Shown in pieces: positions 33,756-43,925 of a stretch of DNA of 64,000 nucleotides (position 1 is its first letter; every line of letters begins with the position of its first letter). The notes beneath the pieces are model-generated. The model worked only from the letters and a program-made list of their open reading frames with translations, ran no database searches and was not told where the DNA came from. The DNA comes from Nothophaeocryptopus gaeumannii (taxonomy: Eukaryota; Ascomycota; Dothideomycetes; Mycosphaerellales; Mycosphaerellaceae), in the NCBI GenBank assembly GCA_031771865.1, contig JASISA010000010.1, positions 1,054,001 to 1,118,000 on the forward strand, in the 5' to 3' direction. The position numbers and the translations under genes were made by a program.

Positions 33756-34619
33756 ATGGCTTTCGCTGGTGCGCTCAGGACGGTGAGATGCTCATGTTGA
33801 AGTGTATAGCGACTATACTGACTTTTCGTAGCACGTCCTGCCCCTTGCGGGCCTCACAACCGCCGTCGTGGCCCTCCCTAAACGAAGCGCATTCGCAGAA
33901 GAGCCTGTAGATCCATTGAAGGAGATTGTATGAACGCCAGGAGCTTAGATAGCAGAAGATTCCCTCTGACACGTGCCCAGCGGCGGAAACCTATATATGA
34001 CTACGCGCCTGAGCCGTCAGCTCGCGATATCGCAGCAACCACACCTCCACCAGCCTCCGGCATAACAGAGAAGCCCCAAGAACCAGAACACACACCTCGA
34101 TCGCCTACACCGACCGACCGCCTCGCCCAGCAAATCAAAGGCGCGCGGTTGGCTCTTCATGGTTATGCAGTCAAATCCGAAGATACCGTCAACAACGGCA
34201 TGACCCGCTTCATGGACGCCGAACACTCCTTCACACAAACAATTGCATCCCTAGCGCCTCCGAAGGAGAGCAACGAGAAGCTTCTCCCAGGCGGCATTTA
34301 CGTACTTGTGGCAACAATGGCCGGGTCCATTATCAGCCGAAACCGCAACATCCTTTTCCGATTCGCGACTCCGGTCATCACAGGTGTCGTGACTGCACAC
34401 TACGTTGTACCGAGGACGACAGAGAACGTGGGCAATTTGATCTGGGAGTATGAGAAGAAGTTCCCTGTCATTGCAGATAATCACATCAGAGCGAGGGATG
34501 GCATCAAGCATTTCATTGAGACCGGCAAGGCTCATAGCCAAATGGGTCTGGCTATGGCGGAGGAGAAGGTGCAAGAGGCGAGAGAAAGCATTCAGGATTG
34601 GGTCAAGAAAGGCCGATAG
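33756..34619 (+). CDS. MICOS complex subunit of the MIC26/MIC27 (apolipoprotein O-like) family
   Basis: Three exons, 33756-33782, 33832-33927 and 33981-34619, 253 residues. Intron 1 (49 bases, GTGAGA, branch TACTGAC, TCGTAG) and intron 2 (53 bases, GTATGA, branch CTGAC, CCCAG) are both in phase 0. Without splicing the first two exons hit stop codons at once. The N terminus (MAFAGALRT, then LAGLTTAVVALPKRSAFAEE) looks like a mitochondrial import signal. RKPIYDY and an acidic/proline stretch follow, then the ApoO core with a Gly-rich membrane helix (LLPGGIYVLVATMAGSIIS), a second helix (FATPVITGVVTAHYVVP) and TTENVGNLIWEYE. Proteins of this family sit in the inner membrane at crista junctions within MICOS and bind cardiolipin. 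MIC26 and MIC27 cannot be separated here. Confidence 0.85.
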
Positions 34620-35179
34620 AAGAACATGGTACCATGGTCAAGCAGCAAATGAGTACGAGCTGCAGCTGTAGAAAGGCTGACTGTATAGATAAACGTTTCA
34701 TTCAAAAGGTTCAAAAGGCTCATCGTTGTCACGATCGCCCTTCTGCGCGAACCGATTTGCCCAAAAAAATCAAAACACACATGCGGCGACTGCGACTTGT
34801 ACCCTCCTTCCACCAGACGTTAGGCGTTGGCGACACCGCTTATTGCAAGGCTCTCTGCGCCATGTGTTAAAATATTGCTGAGCGTCACAGCGGCTTGGAA
34901 ATTCCAATATTTTAAGAGGAGCGAGAGATGTCGAGGCAAGATGTCCCTCCCGAAGACGAAGCAGTTCTATGCTACTGCTCTCACGCCTGGTATGCTCAAA
35001 AACATCTTCGCGAAAGAGAGGAGCAGAGCACCTTCCATGTGAAAGGGCGAAATGACGAATGACGTAAGCTACCCAGCGCGCTGTAGAAGGGCGCATCGAC
35101 AACAAGACATATAACAAACACAACGCTCAGCAATAGCACTACCACGACCACGACTTCACATTTCGATCTCCAACAAAAA
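34620..35179. other. Intergenic region with an 11-bp perfect inverted repeat
   Basis: Separates the MICOS subunit gene from the HAD hydrolase gene (same strand). It contains a perfect inverted repeat described separately. The right side, rich in CAC/ACA runs, is probably the HAD 5' leader. No gene seen. Confidence 0.45.
34867..34915. repeat. Perfect 11-bp inverted repeat, 27-base loop
   Basis: TTAAAATATTG at 34867-34877 is the exact reverse complement of CAATATTTTAA at 34905-34915. The AT-only composition stands out in a GC-rich neighbourhood. It could form a hairpin, be a footprint of a short element, or bind a dimeric factor upstream of the HAD gene. The sequence does not decide. Confidence 0.6.
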
Positions 35180-36126
35180 ATGCCCATCCGAGCCATCCTC
35201 TTCGACTTCATGGGCACCTGCCTCGATTGGCACTCCGCGATCGTCTCAACCCTCCCGCAACACGTCCCACGCGAATACCGCTCAGTATTCGCCCTCGAAT
35301 GGCGACAAAAATACTTCGAAGCGAATGCCGACCGACAACGCAAGTCGAAACCGCCGATCGATATCGATGCCATGCACAGCAGTACGCTGTTAGATATGTT
35401 CGAGAATCGGCAAGGCTTGTTTTCGAAGGAAATTATGCAGGAGATGAAGAAATGTGATTGGGATGATTTGATTGCGGCGTGGCATCATCAGCCTGCTTGG
35501 GAGGATTTGAGACCGGCGCTTGGGGAGCTTGGAGGCCAAGGGTATGAGTTGATTGTTCATGCGAATGGGACGACGAGATTGCAGCTCGATCTATGCAAGT
35601 ACGCTGGTAAGTTTTCCTTCACTCTCGCACACCTCGCATCTCAGACAACACTCTGAGTACTTGACTGCTGCTCCAGCACCTTCACTTCATTCAGTTGCGT
35701 TGAGCGAATGGTAGGCTAACATATCTTTTTATTTTAGATTTGCAGTTCCACCTCCTGCTCTCCTCCCAACTACTCGGCTTCATAAAACCCGACCCGAGGA
35801 ACTATGCCCGCGCTCTCGAATTGCTTCAACTCAAACCTGAGGAGTGTATTATGGTTGCGGCGCATGCGTATGATGTGCAAGGGGCGAAGGTGCGTCAGCA
35901 ACATCCATTTCACTAAACGCTTCTCTTTTCTTTGCTTCTCCTCTAAAAGCGAGGGCGCGCTGCTGACGAGTTCTAGGAGGCGGGCATGAAGACTATATAT
36001 GTGTATCGAGAGACGGACGATATAAGAGAGGATCAGGAGGTGTTGAAGGGCAGGTTTGATAGGTATTTAGATGGGATGCAAGGGTTGCCGCAGGCTGTGA
36101 AGGAGATTGCTGCAGAGGTGGAGTGA
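35180..36126 (+). CDS. HAD-superfamily hydrolase (haloacid dehalogenase type II-like)
   Basis: Three exons, 35180-35606, 35738-35889 and 35977-36126, 242 residues. Introns of 131 bases (GTAAGT...TTTTAG) and 87 bases (GTGCGT, branch CTGAC, TTCTAG) keep frame. The N terminus has the nucleophile motif FDFMGTCLDW (Asp9). VHANGT fits motif II (Ser/Thr/Asn position), KPDPRNY carries the motif III Lys, and VAAHAYDVQGAK is motif IV with the magnesium-side Asp. The position two after the nucleophile is Met rather than Asp, which is usual in dehalogenase-type HADs and unlike phosphatases. An alpha-helical cap lies between motifs I and II. Family members hydrolyse 2-haloacids or small phosphorylated compounds; the natural substrate is unknown. 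Confidence 0.85.
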
Positions 36127-36652
36127 TAGACTGAGGAATGGCTTACTTTCACCGCCGTAACACGGCAGCTCGATGCATGAGATATAGACTAAGGCTACGT
36201 TCAAATGTACCATGTAGTGGTTGCACACATCATGAGTGAGACGGAACTTGAGAAAGGAGGGAGGCACAGGGTATACGGAGAGAATCCTTTATATTCAAAC
36301 AAAGGGATCAAATCCATTTCCAGCTATCGATACATAGCATACACACACACACCTATTCAGAGTAGAAAGAGAAAGAGCGTAGGTAATTAGCTCTACAACA
36401 CCGTCAGTGTTTCCAATGCCCACACACACAAGCCTTGCCGGGAAAGATACACATTACGGCAAGACTTGTCTTTTGTTGACGGTGCTCTAATGCCAAAACA
36501 GATTGATGCCCCAAGCTGGTGTCGTTGTTTGAAATGTTTTCATGTCAGAGCCGTGAGATGCAACAAGCGCTGCTGCTGCGTAATGATGTTGTCGTCGTTG
36601 TTGTTCACAACCGCAAGCAAATGCAAGGCGACGATGACGAGCAGAGACCTCT
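36127..36652. other. Convergent 3' region with CA runs
   Basis: Between the HAD gene and the end of the minus-strand repeat-protein gene. Short CA dinucleotide runs occur near 36340-36355 and 36420-36432. No gene seen. Confidence 0.4.
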
Positions 36653-39600
36653 TTACTCCTTGAAAGGCAAGAGATCCGTCAAGAAACCGAATCCTCCACC
36701 GCCACTTTTCTTGTGTTTTGTATCGCAAGCTGTTGAATATCAGTCAGTACACATACATGACAATGACACCAAGTCAAAAGGTCAGGTGAGTTAAGTGAGA
36801 GGAAAGGAGGACATACAGCCAGAGAAGCAAGGTACCGGCGGGATGCAGCTCGGTCCACCATCACAAGGCGACGGGATACAGCCCGGTCCACCACCACAGG
36901 GTGGTGGAGGAGAACATGGACCGGAGCCTGGACCACAAGGGAATTGCGGGCCTGGAGGACCTGGGTAGGGAGGAGACGGCGGGCCTGAAGGGAATGGGTA
37001 TGTAGGAGGACCTGATGTAGGAATGTAGGGTGCTATCGCAAGGTCAGTCAAGATTCTCAGGCTTGGAATTGAGGGAAGAGATGCTTACGTGGAGGTCCAT
37101 ATGGAGAACCGCTACCATAGGTGCCGCCTGAGGGAGGTTGCACGGGGATGGAAGGTGGAGAACCACCGCCACCATAGCTGGGTGGAGGAGAGGATGAGTA
37201 GCCGCCAGGAGCGGGGCTTCCGCCAGAAGAGCTACCACCACTGCCATAAGAGCCACCAGCAGCGCCGCTTGGATTAATCGCAGGGCCTGGGCCCATTCCG
37301 AGGTCTGGGCTTTGGAGAGATGGAGAGGAGCCTCCGCCGTAAGAGCCACCAGCACTGCTGCTTGGATTGATGGCGGGGCCTGGTCCGAGCTCCGGACTAC
37401 TAGATGGGCTTTGGATAGATGGAGAGGAGCCTCCGTAAGAGCCACTAGGTCCACCACTTGTTGGGCTTTCGGTAGATGGGGAGGAACCTCCGCCATAAGA
37501 GCCACCAGCAGCGCCGCTTGGATTAATCGCAGGGCCTGGGCCCATTCCGAGGTCTGGGCTTTGGAGAGATGGAGAGGAGCCTCCGTAAGAGCCACTAGGT
37601 CCACCGCTTGTTGGGCTTTCGGTAGATGGGGAGGAACCTCCGCCGTAAGAGCCACCAGCACTGCTGCTTGGATTGATGGCGGGGCCTGGTCCGAGCTCCG
37701 GACTACTAGATGGGCTTTGGATAGATGGAGAGGAGCCTCCGTAAGAGCCACTAGGTCCACCACTTGTTGGGCTTTCGGTAGATGGGGAGGAACCTCCGCC
37801 GTAAGAGCCACCAGCACTGCTGCTTGGATTGATGGCGGGGCCTGGTCCGAGCTCCGGACTACTAGATGGGCTTTGGATAGATGGAGAGGAGCCTCCGTAA
37901 GAGCCACTAGGTCCACCACTTGTTGGGCTTTCGGTAGATGGGGAGGAACCTCCGCCATAAGAGCCACCAGCAGCGCCGCTTGGATTAATCGCAGGGCCTG
38001 GGCCCATTCCGAGGTCTGGGCTTTGGAGAGATGGAGAGGAGCCTCCGTAAGAGCCACTAGGTCCACCGCTTGTTGGGCTTTCGGTAGATGGGGAGGAACC
38101 TCCGCCGTAAGAGCCACCAGCGCCTTTACCAAATGGAGGTTGACTCGACGAAGGAACACTGCCACTGTTGAGCGTAGGAGCAGAACCACCGCCGACACCT
38201 GACTGCGAGGTTGGTCCAGACATCGAAGAGCCAACTCCAGCACCGCCATAGCTTGATGGAGGTGAAGCGGAGCTACCCGTCGTGCTGCTTTGGATAGGGT
38301 CATAGGTGTCTTCCGCATCATTCTCCTCAGTCTTCTGAGCGTCCTGGGCGTCTTCAGTCTCGGCTTCAGCCTCAACATCCTGACCTTCCTCGGTGTCACG
38401 CTTCCTTTGACCGTTCTGGAACTGGCTTGCTGCATTGAGACTTTTAGACACGTTAGCAAAGTACAATTTCTCCAAATCCGTAGGAGGTACTCACAGCTCA
38501 GAATTTTGAGATCCTTGTGACAGTTGCTGAGTGGGAGCGATCACAGAGCCTCCAGAGCCGGAGCCATAGCCTTGTGGCTGTGATACAGGCTCTGTTGGAG
38601 TGACTGGCGTGTACATATACCCGCTTGGTGGCTCGCCATAGGATCCGGATCCCGAGCCCGACGACGGAGGCAGACCAGAAGAAGAGCCCAACGATGGAGA
38701 GTAAGTAGGGCCTGAAGACGAGCCCAAAGAAGGAGAGTAACCAGAGCCTGGAGACGAGCCCAAAGGAGGGTAACCAGAGCCTGAAGATGGAGGCAGACCA
38801 GAAGACGAGCCCAACGATGGAGAGTAACCAGAGCCTGAAGACGACCCCAACGATGGAGGCAGACCAGAAGACGACCCCAACGAGGGAGAGTAACCAGAGC
38901 CTGAAGAGTCCAAAGTGGGTGCTCCGCCGCTCGTGGCACCAACCATAGGTACACCAGAACCGCTTCCAGGTCCAGATGATGCAGAATACGGTCCAGAAGA
39001 GCTGCCTCCAGAGTATGGAGCAGGGCTGGAGCCAGCAAGAGGAATGGGGCTTGTACCGCTGGCGTAGCCGTCCATGGCTGGAGTGTAAGGCTCCGTTGGA
39101 GTCTCGGGTGACGTAGGTGTTTCTGGCTCTGTGGGTGTTACGCCGCCGTAGCCCTCGGGTGTTGCTGGAGGAGTACCCTCCGTTGGAGTCTCGGGTGACG
39201 TAGGTGTTTCTGGCTCTGTGGGTGTTACGCCGCCGTAGCCCTCGGGTGTTGCTGGAGGAGTACCCTCCGTTGGAGTCTCGGGTGACGTAGGTGCTTCTGG
39301 CTCTGTGGGTGTTACGCCGCCGTAGCCCTCGGGTGTTGCTGGAGGAGTACCCTCCGTTGGAGTCTCGGGTGACGTAGGTGTTTCTGGCTCTGTGGGTGTT
39401 ACGCCGCCGTAGCCCTCGGGTGTTGCTGGAGGAGTACCCTCCGTTGGAGTCTCGGGTGACGTAGGTGTTTCTGGCTCTGTGGGTGTTACGCCGCCGTAGC
39501 CCTCGGGTGTTGCTGGAGGAGTACCCTCCGTTGGAGTCTCGGGTGACGTAGGTGCTTCTGGCTCTGTGGGTGTTACGCCGCCGTAGCCCTCGGGTGTTGC

Positions 39601-40986
39601 TGGAGGAGTACCCTCCGTTGGAGTCTCGGGTGACGTAGGTGTTTCTGGCTCTGTGGGTGTTACGCCGCCGTAGCCCTCGGGTGTTGCTGGAGGGGTTCCC
39701 TCCGTTGGAGTTTCTGGCTCCGTGGGTGTCTCGGGTGACGTGGGTGTTACGCCGCCGTAGCTTGCTGGAGGAGTCCCCTCCGTTGGAGTTTCTGGCTCCG
39801 TGGGTGTCTCGGGCGACGTGGGCGTTCCGCCGTAACTTTGAGGCTCACCACGCTTGGAGTGGCCACCGGTATAGCCCTTTGACGTGGAGCCGGCCTGAGA
39901 AGTAGCATCGACCTGTGTCTTGCCGCCGCTAGCAGCCATCTGAGCGAGAGCTTGCTGAGCCATCCTGGCAGGTGCGTTGGACGAGGGTGAAAGCTGGCCA
40001 GAGCAGGTGAACGTCGAGCCAAGCGCCTCCTTGAACAGCTCCGCATCATCGAAGTAGTCGTCCGAGTAGTCAATGTCGACGCACTTGCCACCACCCGTGG
40101 GGCCAACATGTGGGCAGTGGACATCTGGACGGTGGATGGTGAGGAGGATGTGGATGGTACGGCAGGCGAGGTTGTCACCCCAGGCTTCGTCGAAGTTGCC
40201 AAAGGCCTTGGCTCCAAGTTCCTTGCCGCAAGCCTCCACAGACTCGTACTGTTGGTTGCTGCCAGTGCATTGCTTCTGGATCTGAGGGCACAGCTGTGTC
40301 ACAGCCGCCTCTTGGACTTGCTTGTTGTTATAGTCGATGCCAGTAGCAGCCTTGGTCCAGGCCTGAAGATTGGGGATCCAGGCTTGGTACTTGTCGATCT
40401 CACCAGCGTCGTTGAAGTGAAAGAAAGCGACCTGCGCGAGTGTGTCCTCGTCAGGATCTTGGCTGTGACGCTTGCGGAGATCGCGATGAGAGGGATTAGG
40501 TACCTGAGAGAGTGTGGTTTCCAGGCCGGTTGGGTCATGTACACCAGCCTCGTTCACACGTCCAGTCCGGAAGTATACCAGCGCGGTTGCCACGTCAGGG
40601 CAACCGGAATCGAAGTTGACGACTTCAGCTTTGTAGAATGCGGTGCTTGCTGGGTTGCCTTGTGGCGTTGGAGCTAGAGCAAAGAAGTATTCGATTGAAT
40701 CCTCAAAGCCAGTGAAGTTGCCGACGGGTGAGACACGACCAACAGCGTCCTTGGCGAATAGCCCAGGTGGAACAGCTTTGCCACCCTCTTGGATGATGGC
40801 AGCATTAGCTGGGTAGACGGTGTAGTCGTATACCGTTTGGATGGTCTTCAGGTTTCTCTGGTACCATTCTGGCTGCGCCTCGGTCGTGACAGCGCCCGCT
40901 GTCGATGCTGATCGCCTATGCTGTGGGAGCGCCGTCGCCACAGCCGCTAAACATAACAATGAACGAGTGAATGTTTTGGCCATCAT
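36653..40986 (-). CDS. Large secreted modular protein with three tandem-repeat regions
   Basis: I join four exons: 38495-40986, 37089-38440, 36817-37032 and 36653-36729, 1378 residues. The introns (54, 56 and 87 bases) have GTGAGT/GTAAGC/GTATGT donors, good branch sites (GCTAAC, TACTGAC) and phases that fit. Order of parts: signal peptide (MMAKTFTRSLLCLAAVATA); a globular domain of about 300 residues with Cys, Trp and a HCPHVGPTGGGKC segment, perhaps NTF2/SnoaL-like at its start; a 29-residue Thr/Pro/Glu repeat array (about residues 382-635); Gly/Ser/Tyr repeats of the LGSSSG type (about 689-782); a short acidic region; a 50-52-residue Gly/Ser/Pro array (about 934-1241); a Pro/Cys-rich segment; and a short basic/Gly tail. 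Lys-Arg pairs (LRKRH, SKRGE, QRKRD) are possible Kex2 sites. No GPI signal is seen. Probably wall-associated or extracellular; function unknown. Confidence 0.75.
37210..38130 (-). repeat. Gly/Ser/Pro-coding tandem array, 150- and 156-bp units
   Basis: Six units in exon 2 of the repeat-protein gene. Each starts GGSYGGGSSPSTESPTSGGP and ends GPAINPS. Two variants alternate: L (with LQSPDLGMG, 50 residues) and I (with IQSPSSSPEL, 52 residues). In protein order they run L, I, I, L, I and a shortened L. Units of the same type are nearly identical in DNA, so the array is young or homogenised. Confidence 0.9.
38640..38930 (-). repeat. Short Gly/Ser repeat region (LGSSSG type)
   Basis: Degenerate units coding about 10-20 residues around YSPSLGSSSG and LPPSLGSSSG, repeated some eight times. 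Unit length varies, unlike the two long arrays on either side. Confidence 0.75.
39120..39840 (-). repeat. Thr/Pro/Glu-coding tandem array, 87-bp unit
   Basis: Seven nearly identical 87-bp units begin at about 39120, 39207, 39294, 39381, 39468, 39555 and 39642. Shorter diverged units follow to about 39840. The 29-residue unit reads TPTEPE(T/A)PTSPETPTEGTP followed by PATPEGYGGV. The only regular difference is a Thr/Ala codon. Confidence 0.92.
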
Positions 40987-42306
40987 GATCGTGGCCAAAA
41001 CGGAAAGGACTGACTGACTAAACGAGTGCGAGAAGGTCTCCGCAAAGGAGAATGTCCGTGGGGAGGAAAGGGAAAGGCCGGGAGAAGCGTCTATATACCG
41101 CCAGGCACCAATGGCATCGCCAAAGCTTTTCTTCCCGGTTATCTCATCTTCTTTGGGAGGCTCCCATGAGAACCCCCAGGAACATGAAATTACTTAGTGG
41201 AGCTCGTCAAGCACATGTACATCGTATAGCAGGCGGCACATGTTGTCCGTGCGTGAAAGATGCCCCTAGACGGCCAACCGGGCTGCTCATCGAGCTGGCG
41301 GTGGGGAAGATGGCCTCCAGCAGTGAACCGCGATTGAGCTGCGGGAAGCTCGGAGGAGATGGGTTTGGAAGAGGCTTTACACAAAACCAATCGGCCGGTT
41401 CCTACTACCACAGAACTGTCTGATTAGAGACATGCTTGTCGACCATGTGTTTCCCTGTGCGTTTCAGAGTCCTCCATGGTTGGCAGTGGAAAAGGTCCGG
41501 CACGGCAGCCGCAGAAGGTTCATAGGCAAAGCGGCTCCAATAAGCTTGATCAAGCAGTTCGTGATCTGAGGGGCTAAAGTGCGGTCTGCGATCCAGGTCG
41601 TTCGTTGTATGAAGACGTTTTGCAGGTGATGAGGCCTATCAGTTCAGCTTGAAATGAAGGCGTACGTCATCTCTATACCCTCAAATGGCTTTCGTCGATG
41701 GCGGGTGTGTAGAGAGCGGCCGAGTCTTGAGGGTGTTGGTCTTTCTTCGCGCGAGAGGCAGGAGGTCGCCGAGTTCAGGAAGCCCATGTCTGTCAAATCT
41801 CCATGTGCTGGGATGGACGTCTGGGTTCTCCCAAATTTGCCGAAAGGTTGTTGTCTCTTGCCTTTCAAACGCATGAAGTACCGACGGTATTAGAAGGAGA
41901 TCATGTTCGCCCTTGAGACATCATGGTGCGTTGATGCCTTCTGCACCTTTTCTGACGTGACCAGTACCCTTACAAGACAATCTGAGCAATGCCAAAGAGA
42001 CGAGTGAGGTCTTGAAAGCTGGCATGGAAGTGTGGAGACACCAGAATTTGACTTCATATGACAGGCGTCAACCTGGCTCAAATCGCTGACTCCACTTCCT
42101 GTTCCTGAAAATACCCTGCTGCAACTCACGTTCTCCCGAGGTAGCAAGCATTCCCCTTTGAGAGATCCCTGGAACACGACATTGGAGAATCATGTGACGT
42201 TCTTGCTGCTTTGCACTACCTCGTGACTCCAGGAGGCGCTCTGCCATGGATAGGAGATCGTGGCTTCAACGCGATCCGGTACGCAGGAGCAATCACATAC
42301 AATGGA
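40987..42306. other. Gene-free region upstream of the repeat-protein gene
   Basis: Besides the possible TATA box, I see only short frames without coding character and no repeats. The right part would be the 3' region of the Cys/His-rich gene. Confidence 0.4.
41089..41096 (-). promoter_or_regulatory. Possible TATA box of the repeat-protein gene
   Basis: The minus strand reads TATATAG about 105 bases upstream of the ATG at 40986, a plausible TATA position for a strongly or conditionally expressed fungal gene. Supported only by sequence and distance. Confidence 0.35.
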
Positions 42307-42721
42307 TCAGCCGGCGCTGTCCCGCGAGTGAACGAGTTGTCGTATGTGTCCTTGACATGGCCCCATGCACGAACGGCAGTCCGTAGTAGGCCTAGTCAGT
42401 CGTGTCAATACATTTGTGTGCGCGGCTTCTTCCCAGTCAGTCCAGTCGACGGAGGCCGCAGCTCGCGATGATCGATCACTACCTTGACGCGAGCCCGCAC
42501 CGGTCGCTTGATTATTATAGGGTACTGCTCGTCGATCATAAGTGCTTGCGAAACTCTTGTCAGCGGCTTTCGAATCGGCGGGCTTTGTAACAGGTGCGCT
42601 AGAATGCATGTCGCCCTTTCCCTTGTTTTTGTTGAGCTCGGTGCGAGGTGAAAGGGCACCTGCGATGTGCAAGTCTTGCGATACTCGGTCGCGTTGCTGG
42701 ATGTCCAAGACTCTCTTGCTC

Positions 42722-43267
42722 TTAGCAGGATGCGTGCTTTGTCCAATGCGCTGCCATGCTTTGCGGTCCTTGCTTCTCGGGGTCGTCGGCTTTGCTCTGT
42801 GGAGCTACAGCTCGCGCTGGATGCGCGGGAATATCGCCCGAGTGTCGCCACTCTGTCGCAGCTAGCTTCTTGGGAGGCTCGTCACTAACAGGAACGAGCA
42901 CTAATCGGGTGAGTGTTTCGCCTTCCTTCTTGTAAACGAGCTTGTGAGGTCTTTGGAGTATCTGTAATCGCTTCGCATCGATTCCACTAGCCTCCTTGGC
43001 CTCATGCTGTTGGAGCTCTGGAATTTTGAACTCGTTGCAGTAGAGGAGTTGACATGTCGGACAGAGACCTCGCAGAATCCCCACGTGACGAGAGATTGTT
43101 GAGCAGGCCATCGGCGCTCCATCGATACGAACGTGGTGGTGTCGAGCTTGCTCGCAAAACGAGTGATGGCACAGACCCGGCACTGTCTGAGACTTCAGTG
43201 CGTTCACCACCTTTGGGTCGGCGGGGTGTTTGCAGGTGCCGTAGCGGTAGATCGTAAAGTTACACAT
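42722..43267 (-). CDS. Cys/His-rich protein of unknown function, C terminus uncertain
   Basis: From the ATG at 43267 the frame gives 181 residues starting MCNFTIYRYGTCKHP. It has Cys/His pairs in the first 90 residues (CKHP, CHHSFCEQARHHH, CPTCQLLYC) that look like a small zinc-binding region; the motif style M-C-x-F/Y-x-Y-x-C-x-H is familiar from many unannotated fungal proteins. The frame stops with TAA at 42722-42724. In the next frame an open stretch of about 170 codons runs from about 42825 to 42307 with natural composition (PRSKDRKAWQRIGQSTHPAK, then VLDIQQRDRV and a Ser/Ala/Asp-rich end). A one-base frame change or an unseen intron between 42722 and 42825 would make a protein of about 310-320 residues. 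I give the short form and mark the rest as probable but unresolved. Confidence 0.5.
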   Translation of the reverse strand: MCNFTIYRYGTCKHPADPKVVNALKSQTVPGLCHHSFCEQARHHHVRIDGAPMACSTISRHVGILRGLCPTCQLLYCNEFKIPELQQHEAKEASGIDAKRLQILQRPHKLVYKKEGETLTRLVLVPVSDEPPKKLAATEWRHSGDIPAHPARAVAPQSKADDPEKQGPQSMAAHWTKHASC

Positions 43268-43925
43268 GACGATACGGTTCCAGAAAATGTCTCTTCGTTG
43301 GTGAATGGAAGATTGGAGCTTGCTTAAGGTCAACTCGTACGGCTTGTATTAGTTGGTCGACGATGGTCGATGTTCTTTTGGGCTTCTCGGTGAGCGTGAG
43401 CTTTGAGTTCAAGGACTGTTTGGTGTGCTTGTGGGATGATGGTCAAGGCCAGTGTATCAGCGTTGCATTCTTGTACGAGGCCGTGCGGCGGAAGGCGCCA
43501 AAGAAGTTGCCTCGTGAGTAGAGTCTTTCAGCATCCTATGCGTAGATTTCCATGCTGATGACCCGTCTACGGATTCTGATCGCGACGCAGTTCTTTCCAG
43601 AGCAGACAGCTTCGCGTCATCGTCCATCAGCGACAACGCCCTTCCCAAAGGTGGTCCCCTACAACCTCTTCGAGACGACCTGAAGAGAAGACAATCCAGC
43701 AATTGCACATAGCACAGTACGATACTAGCCGTCGTTCGGTGCGATCGACCGCCTTGAGCAACATCGTCGTGAACAGCCTGGGGCCGATCTTCCGTCATGT
43801 CTACCAACGATTCTGTCGTCACCGTCATAGCTGCAGCTGCTTGCGCAATGGTGATCGTCCGTGTCTCGATTCCAATGAATTCCGCGAACATGGCCTTCGT
43901 GCTGAGAGACCGAGTAGTCCTTGAA
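43268..43925. other. Region between the Cys/His-rich gene and the UCH gene end
   Basis: Upstream region of the first gene and 3' region of the second, both minus strand. A minus-strand frame from 44161 to 43457 overlaps the UCH exon in another frame; it looks non-coding. Nothing else seen. Confidence 0.4.

Noticed and set aside
37044..38459. Long frames on both strands across the Gly/Ser/Pro array (472 minus alternative and 296 plus)
   Set aside because: They are other-frame readings of the same tandem repeat, where absence of stops in one unit is copied to all units.
42405..42851. Third minus-strand frame of 148 codons overlapping the Cys/His-rich gene
   Set aside because: Arg/Ser-rich with no continuity to the Cys/His region; the other frame in the same interval looks more natural.
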